Part shown: piece after piece, positions 52,081 to 61,957 of the stretch | Layout of the letters: each line of letters starts with the position of its first letter | Numbering within the stretch: the first letter of the stretch is position 1 | NCBI RefSeq assembly: GCF_902143515.1 | Contig: NZ_CABFVD010000005.1 | Location: 62,001 to 126,000 of the forward strand | DNA length: 64,000 nucleotides | Reading direction: 5' to 3' | From: Hathewaya massiliensis | Lineage (GTDB): Bacteria; Bacillota; Clostridia; Clostridiales; Clostridiaceae | Notes under the pieces: generated by a model | Told to the model about the DNA's origin: nothing | What the model saw: only the letters and a program-made list of their open reading frames with translations | Databases searched by the model: none | Program-made: the position numbers and the translations under genes

Positions 52081-52257
52081 GAGTTTTAATCCATAGTGAA
52101 AGCTTTTACTCCAACTAAGGATTAGAAATTGTTATCCATGGAATAGTTACGCTCCTCTCCCACTTAAAAAGCAGAGAGTTCAAATCTTCGATTTGGTAGC
52201 AATTGCTTTCACAGAGTGCGATGTGGGTATTAGAATAGATAGTCATTGGATAAAATA
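52081..52257 (+). repeat. Composite repeat, diverged A plus family B copy 2
   Basis: A diverged hairpin (TAATCC 52087-52092 with GGATTA 52119-52124, around AGTGAAAGCTTTTACT) runs into B at 52131. B2 begins TTATCCATGGAATAG and shares CTCCCACTT, AAGCAGAGAGT, GCTTTCACAG and GATAGT...ATAAAA with B1. CCCAC (52159-52163) pairs with GTGGG (52223-52227), and CAAATC-TTC-GATTTG forms the inner hairpin. It ends 22 bases before the next start codon, on the same strand. Confidence 0.65.
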
Positions 52258-52278
52258 ATTAAAGGATAAGTGATAAGA

Positions 52279-53010
52279 ATGAAAGAGGTTACATTTGTAA
52301 AAAAGTTTGAGAGTGCTTATGGCCTTACAGTCAATAAGGCTTTTAAAATGGTAAACCCAATAAAGAAAAAACTAGTTAAGACACCTTGCATAGTGCATCA
52401 GTTTATTAATGAACAAGCTTTGGAAATACTAAAAGAAGAAGGGTATAATGAGATATACTTATTCTATAAAGGATTATTACATTTTTTAAATCAAGGAGTA
52501 GTATGGGCAGATCAAGATTTTAAAAGTATAAATCATTTTTTTCACTATAAAGAACATAGGGGATTATATGGGTTTTCTAATGCCCTGGAGCTATGTACTA
52601 ACTATTATAATTTAAGTAAATTAGAACTTAAAAAAGATGATTTATATAAAAGTATATTTTATTTAGGTGCAGCTCTTCACTTAGTTCAAGACTCAACGGT
52701 ACCACATCATGTTAGTAATAAACTATTAAGACAGCATAGGCATTTTGAGCAATGGATAATTTATAAAGTTGTATATGAAGAAAAATTTAGATATATCAGT
52801 ACTGTTGTTAAGTATCCTAATCTAGATGAATTTATAATAGAAAACGCTAAGAAAGCTTACGATATTTATTATAAAAATCAAGATATAGAAGATATTGATG
52901 AGAGATATGATAAAATTGCAACTAATATAATTATTAGGGCAGAGAGTACTACAGCAGGCGTATTATTAAAATTTTATGAAGATGAAATTTTAACAAGGAC
53001 AAATAACTAA
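52279..53010 (+). CDS. Zinc-dependent phospholipase C-like protein, no signal peptide
   Basis: A 243-residue protein of the zinc phospholipase C fold. The metal ligands of the secreted enzymes can be followed: TPCIVHQFI (His), VVWADQDFK (Asp), SINHFFHYKEHRG (His), LGAALHLVQDSTVPHHVSN (the H..QD...P.H core) and HRHFEQWI (His and Glu). The secreted toxins use the amino group of the mature N-terminal tryptophan as a ligand. Here there is no signal peptide and no such tryptophan, so the metal site must differ. ATG 52279 is 12 bases from AAAGGA, while GTG 52270 is only three bases away. The substrate is unknown; a cytoplasmic phosphoesterase is likely. Confidence 0.78.
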   Translation: MKEVTFVKKFESAYGLTVNKAFKMVNPIKKKLVKTPCIVHQFINEQALEILKEEGYNEIYLFYKGLLHFLNQGVVWADQDFKSINHFFHYKEHRGLYGFSNALELCTNYYNLSKLELKKDDLYKSIFYLGAALHLVQDSTVPHHVSNKLLRQHRHFEQWIIYKVVYEEKFRYISTVVKYPNLDEFIIENAKKAYDIYYKNQDIEDIDERYDKIATNIIIRAESTTAGVLLKFYEDEILTRTNN

Positions 53011-53027
53011 AGTTATTTGTCTTTTTT
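52998..53027 (+). terminator. Intrinsic terminator overlapping the stop codon
   Basis: GACAAATAACT (52998-53008) and AGTTATTTGTC (53011-53021) form a perfect stem with only a two-base loop before rearrangement, followed by a T-run. Confidence 0.85.
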
Positions 53028-53078
53028 TTACATTATAGTATAATGTAATAGTAAAACATGGAATATAGGAGTGGTATA

Positions 53079-53585
53079 ATGAGCGAAAATGTTATAACAG
53101 TTTCAAAAGATATGTTTAAGGGAGATGTACTAGATCTTAGTTATGGTGATTTTTCTGTGTTATATCCTATTTTTAAAAAAGAAGAAGAATTAGAGGTCGA
53201 ATATGTAGAAAAAGCATTTGGAAAAAGAATAATACAAAAAGAGGGGTTTGATACAGCGGTAGTTATGTTCACCTTTCAAAGTATAAATTCAAAATTAGGT
53301 AAGAAAAATCTTTTAAAAGAAATTAGCGAATATATAAAAAGTAGCGGATATCTTCATATATGGGATATTGATAAAGGATATGGGAAAACTTTTAGAGGAA
53401 ATATAAGAGTTGATTTACAAGAAGAAAAAAATAAGAGTAAAACAATACAGATTAAAAATTTTAAAATAACTACAGATAATTCTATGGAATCTATGTTAAG
53501 ATTAATACAAGAATATTTTACTATAGTTACATTTAAAAAAGATGAAGAAATATACTATATTAAATGTAGGAAGAAAGGACGATAA
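53079..53585 (+). CDS. Methyltransferase-like protein (class I fold, degenerate)
   Basis: A 168-residue protein that follows the order of a class I SAM methyltransferase domain. GDVLDLSYGDFSVLYPIF takes the place of motif I, GFDTAVVMFTFQSINSK that of motif IV, and LKEISEYIKSSGYLHIWDID that of motif V. The glycine-rich motif I (usually DxGxGxG) is degenerate, so SAM binding is doubtful. ATG 53079 is used because AGGAG (53067-53071) lies seven bases upstream. The gene ends two bases before the radical SAM gene, which implies one operon and a shared pathway, but the substrate is unknown. Confidence 0.6.
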   Translation: MSENVITVSKDMFKGDVLDLSYGDFSVLYPIFKKEEELEVEYVEKAFGKRIIQKEGFDTAVVMFTFQSINSKLGKKNLLKEISEYIKSSGYLHIWDIDKGYGKTFRGNIRVDLQEEKNKSKTIQIKNFKITTDNSMESMLRLIQEYFTIVTFKKDEEIYYIKCRKKGR

Positions 53586-53587
53586 GG

Positions 53588-55276
53588 ATGAAAGTATTAC
53601 TAGTTGCACTAAATTCACAGTACATACACTCTAATTTAGCTTTAAGATATTTGAAAGCATACACAAAACACATGGACTATAATTGTAAGTTAAGAGAATT
53701 TACAATTAACAACAGAATAGAACAGGTATTACAAGATATAATGGAAGAAGAGCCAGATATAATATGTTTTTCTACTTATATTTGGAATGTTGAAATGGTG
53801 AAAATTTTAAGTAATCTTATAAAAAAAGTTAATAATAATATAGAAATATTATATGGGGGGCCTGAAGTAAGTTTCTCCAGTGAAGAGTTTTTAATGGAGG
53901 CTAAAGGGGATTATATAATCAAAGGAGAAGGAGAGGAAACTTACAGAGAATTTATGGAATATAAGTTAGGTATAAAAGATATTAATAGTATTAAGGGGTT
54001 ATATTATAAGAAGGAAGAAACTGTATATTTTAATGGCATTCGTCCTAATATGGATATGAATAAAATAGTATTTCCATATGAAGAACAGGAAAATCTTAAG
54101 GATAAGATAGTGTACTATGAAGGCTCTAGAGGATGTCCTTTTAGGTGTAAATACTGTCTTTCATCTACAGATAGAAATTTAAGGTTTTTAGATATAGAAA
54201 GAATTAAAAAGGAACTTCAATTTTTTATAGATAAGGAAGTAAAATTAGTAAAGTTTGTAGATAGAACTTTTAATGCTAATCATAAATTTGCTATGGAAAT
54301 TTGGGATTACTTAATAACTAATGCAAAAAACACTTCTTTTCACTTTGAAATATCTGCAGATATACTAAGAGAAGATGAAATAGAACTATTATCAAAGGCA
54401 CCTTATGGACTTTTTCAATTTGAAGTTGGGGTTCAGAGCACTAACAATATTACTTTAAAAAATATCAATAGAATGGTAAATTTCTCATCTATAGAGGAGA
54501 AGGTTTTAGAAGTCAAAAAACTTAAAAATATTAAACAACATTTAGACCTAATAGCAGGGTTACCAGGTGAAGATTTAAATTCATTTATTAATTCCTTTAA
54601 TCATGTATATTCTCTAGAACCAGAAGAAATTCAATTAGGATTTTTAAAGTTATTAAAAGGGTCTCCAATGCTAGAAGAGGCTGAAAAATGGGGCATGGTA
54701 TATTCACCATATCCACCCTATGAAATATTAAAAACTAATGATATTACTTATGAAGAGTTAGTGTTACTAAAGAGAGTTGAAGAAGTGGTTGATAAATACT
54801 ATAATTCCGGTAAGTTCCACACTATAGTGAATTATTTTATAGATAAATTTACGTCTCCTTTTGATTTCTTCTTAGAACTATCAAAATTTTTTAAAGCTAA
54901 GGGGTATTTTAGAAGAAATATTAATTCTACAGATTATTATAAGGTATTTTTAGATTTTAATAGTGAAATACTAGGAGATGAAAACAATAATTTAATAGAG
55001 ATTATAAAGTATGAGTACTTACTTTATAATAAAAGAAATTGGATTCCAGAGTTTTTAAGATCAGAGCTTGTAAAAGAAGAAATAAACCAGATTAAGGATA
55101 CATTAAAAAAAGAAGACCCTAAAATTAATTTTTCCAAAGTACATATACAAAAGTTTAATTTAGACATAAAAACTTATTTAGAAAAAAACATTACAAAAAA
55201 CACTGAAGTATATGTAATTTTTTACGAAAATAAAGATAAGGTTAAATTTATAACAAGTTATAATTCTATAACTTAA
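53588..55276 (+). CDS. B12-binding-domain radical SAM protein (DUF4080 type)
   Basis: A 562-residue protein. The N-terminal ~140 residues form a cobalamin-binding-like domain (LLVALNSQYIHSNLALRYLK, IICFSTYIWNVEM, ILYGGPEVSFSSEEFL); the DxHxxG cobalamin motif is not evident. The radical SAM domain contains the cluster motif GCPFRCKYCLSS (near residue 195), then FVDRTFNANHKFAMEIW and LIAGLPGEDLNSF. The C-terminal part resembles DUF4080. Members carry out methylations or other radical reactions on unknown substrates. It is cotranscribed with the methyltransferase-like gene (two-base gap). ATG 53588 follows the SD AAGG in GGACGATAAGG. Confidence 0.88.
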   Translation: MKVLLVALNSQYIHSNLALRYLKAYTKHMDYNCKLREFTINNRIEQVLQDIMEEEPDIICFSTYIWNVEMVKILSNLIKKVNNNIEILYGGPEVSFSSEEFLMEAKGDYIIKGEGEETYREFMEYKLGIKDINSIKGLYYKKEETVYFNGIRPNMDMNKIVFPYEEQENLKDKIVYYEGSRGCPFRCKYCLSSTDRNLRFLDIERIKKELQFFIDKEVKLVKFVDRTFNANHKFAMEIWDYLITNAKNTSFHFEISADILREDEIELLSKAPYGLFQFEVGVQSTNNITLKNINRMVNFSSIEEKVLEVKKLKNIKQHLDLIAGLPGEDLNSFINSFNHVYSLEPEEIQLGFLKLLKGSPMLEEAEKWGMVYSPYPPYEILKTNDITYEELVLLKRVEEVVDKYYNSGKFHTIVNYFIDKFTSPFDFFLELSKFFKAKGYFRRNINSTDYYKVFLDFNSEILGDENNNLIEIIKYEYLLYNKRNWIPEFLRSELVKEEINQIKDTLKKEDPKINFSKVHIQKFNLDIKTYLEKNITKNTEVYVIFYENKDKVKFITSYNSIT

Positions 55277-55476
55277 AAGTTACGAAAAGTATCTTTAAGT
55301 TATAAGAAAATTATCACATTATAAATTATTTTAGGGAATATTATTAATTTAATGTTAAAGCACTTGAAAGGAGGTTAAAAAGTTAGTATAATAATTACAA
55401 GTTGTATTTAATACTATATTAAGTATTATTAATAATACAATAATTTGTTTTTACTATTTTAAAAGGTGGTGATAAC

Positions 55477-55803
55477 TTGGCAGTAGAAGCAATACAAAAA
55501 ATAAAAGAAGCTGAGGAAAAGGGTGCAGAAATCATTGCAAAAGCTAAAGAAGAAGCTAAAAACCTTATTAAAACAGCTGAAAAAGAAGCCGCTTTAAAAT
55601 ATGAAGATATAATTAAAGCAAGCAAAGAGGAAGCAGAAGCCCTAATTAAAAAGGCAGAGGAAGAGGGAAGAAAAATTGCTGAACCTATTTTGGAAAAAGG
55701 GATAAGCGAGAGGGAAGAAATTTTAAATATGGATAGTAGCAAGACCAGTAAGGCAATAAATTTAATCTATGAGAGGATAGTGAAGTCTCATGGCAATAGT
55801 TAA
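55477..55803 (+). CDS. ntpF: V-type ATPase subunit G/H (peripheral stalk)
   Basis: A 108-residue coiled-coil protein rich in Lys, Glu and Ala (AEEKGAEIIAKAKEEAKNLI, KASKEEAEALIKKAEEEG). Its composition and position as the first gene of the ATPase operon match subunit H/G (NtpF, AhaH) of A/V-type ATPases. With subunit E it forms the peripheral stalk that joins the soluble A3B3 head to subunit I. The start is TTG 55477 behind AAAAGGTGGTG. Its stop codon overlaps the start of subunit I by 14 bases. The 200-base upstream region has SD-like AAAGGAGG (55368-55375) without an ORF. Confidence 0.85.
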   Translation: MAVEAIQKIKEAEEKGAEIIAKAKEEAKNLIKTAEKEAALKYEDIIKASKEEAEALIKKAEEEGRKIAEPILEKGISEREEILNMDSSKTSKAINLIYERIVKSHGNS

Positions 55804-57742
55804 AATGAGTAAATTCTCTTTACTTTCCTTTGAGAGAAAAAAGGATGTTTTGCTGGATACACTTCACAAATTTGAAAAGGTTCAATTTATAAATCTTCAA
55901 GAAAGAGAAGCAGAAGAGTTTCAGTTTTTCAATAAGGATTCTGAAAAAGTTAAGCTATCAGAAATAGAAGATAAAATAGTAAAAATTAAATTTTCTATAG
56001 AACTAATTCAAAAGTTTATAGAAAAACAAGGTACTGTAGAAGCACTTAAAAAAGGGAAAAGTACTATTTCTTATGATGAGCTTTTACAAATAGGGACTAA
56101 TTCAAATTGGGAAGATTATTATGTATCTCTAAAGGAAAAGGAAAAGAGATTAAATGAAATCAAAAATGAATACACAAAATTAAATTCTGAAATAGAAGTT
56201 CTTAATCCTTGGATTAATATAGATGCTAAATTAAGTCATCTTAAAGGGATGAAAACTTCTTTATGTTTTATAGGAAGCATTCCTAAGTTTTCAAAGGATG
56301 CCTTTCTAGAGGAATTCAATTCAAAGATTCTTCATTCTTATGTGGAGATTATAAGTGAAGTAAAGACAGATTTAAATTTATTAATAATTCTTCATAAAGA
56401 TGAAGAAAAAGAAGCATTAGAGGTTCTTAAGTCTTTTGGATTTAACAATATCCATCTTACTTATGAAGAGATGCCTTCAGATGTAATTAAATCTTTAGAA
56501 GAAGAAAAACAAAAGCTATTAAATGAAGAAACAGATATAAAGGGAGCTATAAAAGAATTTGGTGAGAAGTTAGAAGAAATAGAAATTGTATATGAGTATT
56601 ATTCTAATTTACACGATAAAGCTACAGCCACAGAAAACTTCTTAAAGAGCAAAAATATTATAGTTCTAGAGGGGTGGGTTCCAACAGAAGAAGTTTCGAA
56701 TTTGGAATCTACTATAAAAAGTGTTGTAGGAGAAGATTACTATTTAACCTATGAGGAAGCTGAAAAGGATGATAGCGAGGTACCAGTATTACTTAAAAAT
56801 AATAAAATAGTATCTGCTTTTGAATCCATAACAGAAATGTACAGCTTACCAAAATATAATGAAATAGATCCTACACCACTATTAACACCATTCTATTTGG
56901 TTTTCTTTGGAATGATGTTAGCTGATATAGGATATGGACTTTTAATTTTAATAGCAACTGCTTTTGCTCTTAAATTTTTTAATCTTGATGAAAAGCAAAA
57001 AAGTTTTGCGAGATTCTTCTTATATTTAAGTATCCCTACTATTATAGCGGGGGCTGTGTATGGAAGTTTCTTTGGTGGAATAATAGATCTACCTAAATTA
57101 GTAGATACAAATAAAGATGTAATAGTAATATTAATTGCGTCTATGAGTTTAGGAGTAGTTCAAATTTTTGCAGGATTAGGAATAAAAGCTTATATGCTAA
57201 TAAGAGAAAAAGATTATCTAGGTGCATTATTTGATGTAGGGGCTTGGTATGCTACTTTAATAGGAGCGTTCCTTTTATTAGGTGGAGGAGCTTTAGGATT
57301 ATCAGCATTAGTTGTTACCATAGGAAAATATGTAATGATAATTGGAATGGCAACTATTGTATTGACTCATGGTAGAGAAAATAAAAGTGTTGGAGCTAAG
57401 TTAGGTGCAGGACTTTATTCCTTATACGGTGTATCAGGATATGTTGGAGATTTAGTTTCCTATTCAAGACTTATGGCTTTAGGACTTTCAGGTGGTTTTA
57501 TTGGATCAGCATTTAACATTATGAGTGGAATGCTTGGCAATGGAATAGCTAAATGGATATTTGCTCCTTTAATTTTTGTTTTTGGACATATATTCAATTT
57601 ACTTTTAAGTGCCTTAGGTGCTTATGTTCATACTGCAAGACTACAGTATGTTGAATATTTTGGTAAATTTTATGAAGGTGGAGGTAAAGCCTTTAAACCT
57701 TTTAAATCTACAAATAAATTTATAAATATTAAAAACAAGTAG
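55790..57742 (+). CDS. ntpI: V-type ATPase subunit I (stator membrane subunit)
   Basis: A 650-residue subunit a/I homologue. The N-terminal ~335 residues are cytoplasmic and coiled-coil rich (KMSKFSLLSFERKKDVL) and bind the stalks. The C-terminal part (~365-640) has seven to eight membrane helices, with PLLTPFYLVFFGMMLADIGYG, SYSRLMALGLSGGFIGSAFN containing the essential arginine of the ion path, and FGHIFNLLLSALGAYVHTARLQYVEYFGKFYEGGG at the end. It forms the ion half-channels against the K ring. It overlaps ntpF and stands 12 bases before ntpK. Confidence 0.94.
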   Translation: MAIVKMSKFSLLSFERKKDVLLDTLHKFEKVQFINLQEREAEEFQFFNKDSEKVKLSEIEDKIVKIKFSIELIQKFIEKQGTVEALKKGKSTISYDELLQIGTNSNWEDYYVSLKEKEKRLNEIKNEYTKLNSEIEVLNPWINIDAKLSHLKGMKTSLCFIGSIPKFSKDAFLEEFNSKILHSYVEIISEVKTDLNLLIILHKDEEKEALEVLKSFGFNNIHLTYEEMPSDVIKSLEEEKQKLLNEETDIKGAIKEFGEKLEEIEIVYEYYSNLHDKATATENFLKSKNIIVLEGWVPTEEVSNLESTIKSVVGEDYYLTYEEAEKDDSEVPVLLKNNKIVSAFESITEMYSLPKYNEIDPTPLLTPFYLVFFGMMLADIGYGLLILIATAFALKFFNLDEKQKSFARFFLYLSIPTIIAGAVYGSFFGGIIDLPKLVDTNKDVIVILIASMSLGVVQIFAGLGIKAYMLIREKDYLGALFDVGAWYATLIGAFLLLGGGALGLSALVVTIGKYVMIIGMATIVLTHGRENKSVGAKLGAGLYSLYGVSGYVGDLVSYSRLMALGLSGGFIGSAFNIMSGMLGNGIAKWIFAPLIFVFGHIFNLLLSALGAYVHTARLQYVEYFGKFYEGGGKAFKPFKSTNKFINIKNK

Positions 57743-57751
57743 GAGGAATAG

Positions 57752-58234
<483 letters not shown>

Positions 58235-58274
58235 TTAAAGTGTTAAAAATACTTTATATTAAGGATGTGAAGAT

Positions 58275-58841
58275 ATGTCTAATATAGAAAACTTAACTTC
58301 TAAGATTATAGAAGATTCTAAAAGAGAAGCTGAAACTATGCTAAGTAAAGCTAAGAAAGAAGCTGAAGAACTTTTAAATTCTAAGATTAAAACTGCCCAA
58401 AATGTAAAGGAAGATTTGCTACAAAAGGCAGTATTAGAAGCTAAGAGTAAAAAGGATAGAATAATTTCTGGTGCAGAACTAAAAGCTAGAAATGAAAAGT
58501 TAAAAGCGAAGCAAGAAGTAATAGATAGAGTTTTTAAAGACACCATAGCTAAACTCTCTACAATGAATGAGGAAGAATTTACGAATTTCCTAAAGAGTAG
58601 TATATCTTCTTTAGAATTGCAAGGTGGAGAGGAACTTCTAGTTTCTAAGGATTTAAAAAAATGGATAAATTCTGAGGTTGTTGAAAGTTTAAATCTTAAA
58701 CTTTCAAAAGAAGAAAGAGATATTCCTTCAGGGTTTATTATAATTAATAATGGTATTGAATTAAACTATACTTTTGAGGCCTTAGTTCTTTCTTTAAGAG
58801 AAGACTTAGAATATCAGGTTGCAAGTATATTATTCAATTAG
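58275..58841 (+). CDS. ntpE: V-type ATPase subunit E (peripheral stalk)
   Basis: A 188-residue subunit. The N-terminal half is a long charged coiled coil (KREAETMLSKAKKEAEEL, SGAELKARNEKLKAKQEVID). The C-terminal half is the globular head-binding domain (FLKSSISSLELQGGEELLVS, GFIIINNGIELNYTFEALV). It pairs with the subunit encoded at 55477 to form the peripheral stalk. ATG 58275 follows AAGGATGTGAAG. Subunit C starts 20 bases after its stop. Confidence 0.92.
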   Translation: MSNIENLTSKIIEDSKREAETMLSKAKKEAEELLNSKIKTAQNVKEDLLQKAVLEAKSKKDRIISGAELKARNEKLKAKQEVIDRVFKDTIAKLSTMNEEEFTNFLKSSISSLELQGGEELLVSKDLKKWINSEVVESLNLKLSKEERDIPSGFIIINNGIELNYTFEALVLSLREDLEYQVASILFN

Positions 58842-58860
58842 CCTTAAGGAGGATAGCCCT

Positions 58861-59862
58861 ATGGATAGAATGGATTTTACACAGGCTGTATCTAGAATTA
58901 GAGTTCTAGAGAAGAGACTCCTTAATAAAGTAAAAATTGAAAGAATGATAGATAGTTCCTCTGCAGATGAGGCTCTTAAAGTTTTAAATGAAACAGAGTA
59001 TTCAGCTTTAATGAGTGATGTAAAAAGAGCAGAGGACTATGAAATACTTCTACAAAAAGAACTTAAAAGAGTGTATTCTCTAATTAGAGAAATTACACCT
59101 TATGATTCCTTAACAGATATCTTAAGTATTAGATATGATTATCATAATATGAAGGTACTTTTAAAAGGAAAAGCTCTAGAGCAAGATTTCTCTGGAATCT
59201 TGACTCCTATGGGTATAGTAGAAGTAAATGTGCTTAAAGATGCCATAAATTCTTTTGATTTAAGATCCCTACCTGAAAAATTTGCAGAAGCTATAAAAAG
59301 TTCTGAGGAGGAATTTAAGGAGTCAAAGGATCCACAAATTATTGATATAATATTTGATAAATATATGTATAGCGATATGCTAGAGAGGGCTAGTATTTTA
59401 AAGGAGGAGTTTGTATTAGATTATATTAAATCTAGTATAGACTTGACAAATATAAGAACTCTTATAAGAGTTAAAATGCAAGATAAACCTTTAAACTTTT
59501 TAAAGATTGTACTTTTAGAAGGTGGAGATTTAAAGGTTGATACCTTAATTAACCTTTATAATGATTCTTTTGAAAATATAATTTCAAAATTATCTTCTAC
59601 AAAGTATAAAAATGTTGTAAAAGAAGGTTTAGAGGAATTCTTATCAAATGGCAAACTTACTCTATTTGAAAAGTTATTTGAAGATTACTTAATGAGTCTT
59701 ATAAAAAATGCAAAATATGTTCACTTTGGAGCAGAACCATTATTTAGTTATATTTTGGCTAAGGAAACTGAAATCAAAATAATAAGAATTATAATGGTGG
59801 CAAAATTAAACAATGTCCAAAGTAGCGTAATCAGAGAAAGGTTGCGTGATATATATGTATAA
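58861..59862 (+). CDS. ntpC: V-type ATPase subunit C (central rotor adaptor)
   Basis: A 333-residue, mainly helical subunit C/d. ATG 58861 follows AAGGAGGATAGCC; an in-frame start at 58819 lies inside ntpE without an SD. Visible family features are [18 protein letters not shown] at the start, [40 protein letters not shown] and [20 protein letters not shown] with [15 protein letters not shown] at the very end. It caps the K ring and links it to the central shaft. Its end overlaps the start of ntpG. Confidence 0.94.
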   Translation: MDRMDFTQAVSRIRVLEKRLLNKVKIERMIDSSSADEALKVLNETEYSALMSDVKRAEDYEILLQKELKRVYSLIREITPYDSLTDILSIRYDYHNMKVLLKGKALEQDFSGILTPMGIVEVNVLKDAINSFDLRSLPEKFAEAIKSSEEEFKESKDPQIIDIIFDKYMYSDMLERASILKEEFVLDYIKSSIDLTNIRTLIRVKMQDKPLNFLKIVLLEGGDLKVDTLINLYNDSFENIISKLSSTKYKNVVKEGLEEFLSNGKLTLFEKLFEDYLMSLIKNAKYVHFGAEPLFSYILAKETEIKIIRIIMVAKLNNVQSSVIRERLRDIYV

Positions 59863-60163
59863 AATAGGGGTTGTAGGAGATAAGGATTCAATACTAGCCT
59901 TTAAAGCAATTGGAATAGATACTTTCCCAGTAATTGAGCCAGTAGAAGCTCAAAAAACTATAGATAGATTAGCAATGGACAAATATGCTGTTATTTTTGT
60001 AACAGAGCAAGTTGCGGTTAATATAGAAGAAACAATAGAGAGATATAATAGACAAATGCTTCCTGCCGTTATTTTAATACCAAGTAACCAAGGATCACTA
60101 AATATTGGATTACAAAGAATTAGTGATAATGTGGAAAAGGCTGTAGGCGTAAATATATTATAG
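59855..60163 (+). CDS. ntpG: V-type ATPase subunit F
   Basis: A 102-residue subunit of the central stalk. [20 protein letters not shown] at the start and [20 protein letters not shown] in the middle are characteristic, with a C-terminal [12 protein letters not shown]. It fits the Rossmann-like fold of subunit F, which binds subunit D. ATG 59855 overlaps the end of ntpC; a GTG at 59846 is an alternative, as GAAAGG (59836-59841) lies between the normal distances of the two. Confidence 0.93.
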   Translation: MYKIGVVGDKDSILAFKAIGIDTFPVIEPVEAQKTIDRLAMDKYAVIFVTEQVAVNIEETIERYNRQMLPAVILIPSNQGSLNIGLQRISDNVEKAVGVNIL

Positions 60164-60181
60164 AAAGGTAGGTAGGAGAAC

Positions 60182-61957
60182 TTGAAGATCGGAAAGATTA
60201 TTAAAGTTTCAGGGCCATTAGTTGTTGCAATGGATATGGATGAAGCTAACGTATATGACGTTGTTAAAGTTGGAGAAAAAGGTCTTATAGGTGAAATCAT
60301 CGAAATGAGAGATGATCGTGCTTCTATTCAGGTTTATGAAGAAACTGCAGGAATAGGGCCTGGAGACCCAGTTGTTACTACAGGAGAACCTCTAAGTGTT
60401 GAACTTGGACCAGGTCTTATAGAGGGTATGTTTGATGGAATACAAAGACCACTTGATGAATTTATGAAGGCTGCTGGATCATCTTTCTTAACTAAAGGTG
60501 TATCAGTACATTCATTAAATAGAGAGAAAAAATGGGAGTTTCAACCCACTGTAGCTGTTGGAGATAAAGTATCACAAGGTGATATTATAGGTACAGTTCA
60601 AGAAACAGCGGTTGTAATTCATAAAATCATGGTTCCTTATGGAATAGAGGGAACTGTAAAAGAGATAAAATCAGGAGAATTTACAGTAGAAGAAGTAGTA
60701 GCTATAATTTCTACAGAAAAGGGTGAAAGTGAATTAACTCTAATGCAAAAATGGCCTGTTAGACGTGGAAGACCTTTTGCACAAAAACTGAACCCAGTAG
60801 AGCCAATGGTTACAGGACAAAGAGTTATAGATACTTTCTTCCCAGTAACTAAGGGAGGAGCGGCTGCAGTTCCAGGACCATTCGGAGCTGGAAAAACAGT
60901 TGTTCAACACCAAATTGCTAAATGGGGAGATGCTGAAATAGTTGTCTATGTTGGTTGTGGAGAACGTGGAAACGAGATGACAGACGTTTTAAATGAATTC
61001 CCAGAACTAAAAGACCCAAGAACTGGCGAAAGCTTAATGAAGAGAACAGTTCTTATAGCAAATACTTCAAATATGCCAGTTGCAGCGAGAGAAGCTTCAA
61101 TTTATACTGGTATAACCATAGCAGAGTACTTTAGAGATATGGGTTATTCTGTATCTATTATGGCAGACTCAACTTCAAGATGGGCAGAGGCTTTAAGAGA
61201 AATGTCTGGTAGACTTGAAGAGATGCCAGGAGATGAAGGATATCCAGCATACCTAGGGTCAAGACTTGCAGACTACTATGAGAGAGCAGGCAAGGTTGTA
61301 TGCTTAGGTAATGATGGAAGAGAAGGAGCAGTTACAGCAATTGGTGCCGTATCACCTCCAGGAGGAGATATTTCAGAGCCAGTAACTCAGTCTACACTTA
61401 GAATAGTTAAAGTTTTCTGGGGACTAGATTCTCAATTAGCTTATAGAAGACACTTCCCATCTATTAACTGGATGACATCTTACTCTCTATACTTAGAGAA
61501 AATAGGACAGTGGATAAATGAAAATGGTTCACCTGAGTGGACTAAATTTACAACTGAAGCTATGGCATTACTTCAAGAAGAAGATAAATTACAAGAAATT
61601 GTAAGACTTGTTGGTATAGATGCCCTATCTGAGGAAGATAGATTAAAGCTTGAAGCAGCTAAATCTATAAGAGAAGACTACTTACAACAAAATGCTTTCC
61701 ATGAAGTAGATACTTATGCTTCCTTAGAAAAGCAATATAAAATGTTAAGATTAGTTCTTGCTTTCTATGGCTTTGGAAAGAAAGCACTAAATGCAGGTGT
61801 TTATCTAGATAAAATACTTAAACTTGAAATTAGAGAGAAAATAGCAAGAGCTAAATATATAAGTGAAGATGAAAAAGATAAAATCGACAATATCTACACT
61901 GAATTAGAAGAAACTATAGAAAACCTAATTGCAGAAGGAGGTGTAGTTAATGCTTAA
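60182..61957 (+). CDS. ntpA: V-type ATPase catalytic subunit A
   Basis: The 591-residue catalytic subunit. A beta-barrel start ([18 protein letters not shown]), the bulge domain typical of A subunits (~115-185; [18 protein letters not shown]) and the P-loop [13 protein letters not shown] at about residue 232 are all present. [19 protein letters not shown] carries the catalytic glutamate and [20 protein letters not shown] the Walker B region. The start is TTG 60182 behind GTAGGAGAAC. It overlaps ntpB by eight bases. Confidence 0.97.
   Translation: MKIGKIIKVSGPLVVAMDMDEANVYDVVKVGEKGLIGEIIEMRDDRASIQVYEETAGIGPGDPVVTTGEPLSVELGPGLIEGMFDGIQRPLDEFMKAAGSSFLTKGVSVHSLNREKKWEFQPTVAVGDKVSQGDIIGTVQETAVVIHKIMVPYGIEGTVKEIKSGEFTVEEVVAIISTEKGESELTLMQKWPVRRGRPFAQKLNPVEPMVTGQRVIDTFFPVTKGGAAAVPGPFGAGKTVVQHQIAKWGDAEIVVYVGCGERGNEMTDVLNEFPELKDPRTGESLMKRTVLIANTSNMPVAAREASIYTGITIAEYFRDMGYSVSIMADSTSRWAEALREMSGRLEEMPGDEGYPAYLGSRLADYYERAGKVVCLGNDGREGAVTAIGAVSPPGGDISEPVTQSTLRIVKVFWGLDSQLAYRRHFPSINWMTSYSLYLEKIGQWINENGSPEWTKFTTEAMALLQEEDKLQEIVRLVGIDALSEEDRLKLEAAKSIREDYLQQNAFHEVDTYASLEKQYKMLRLVLAFYGFGKKALNAGVYLDKILKLEIREKIARAKYISEDEKDKIDNIYTELEETIENLIAEGGVVNA

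Noticed and set aside
7876-52257. Families A, B and C considered as CRISPR repeats
   Set aside because: The copies are many kilobases apart, lack regular spacing and spacers, and no cas gene is present.
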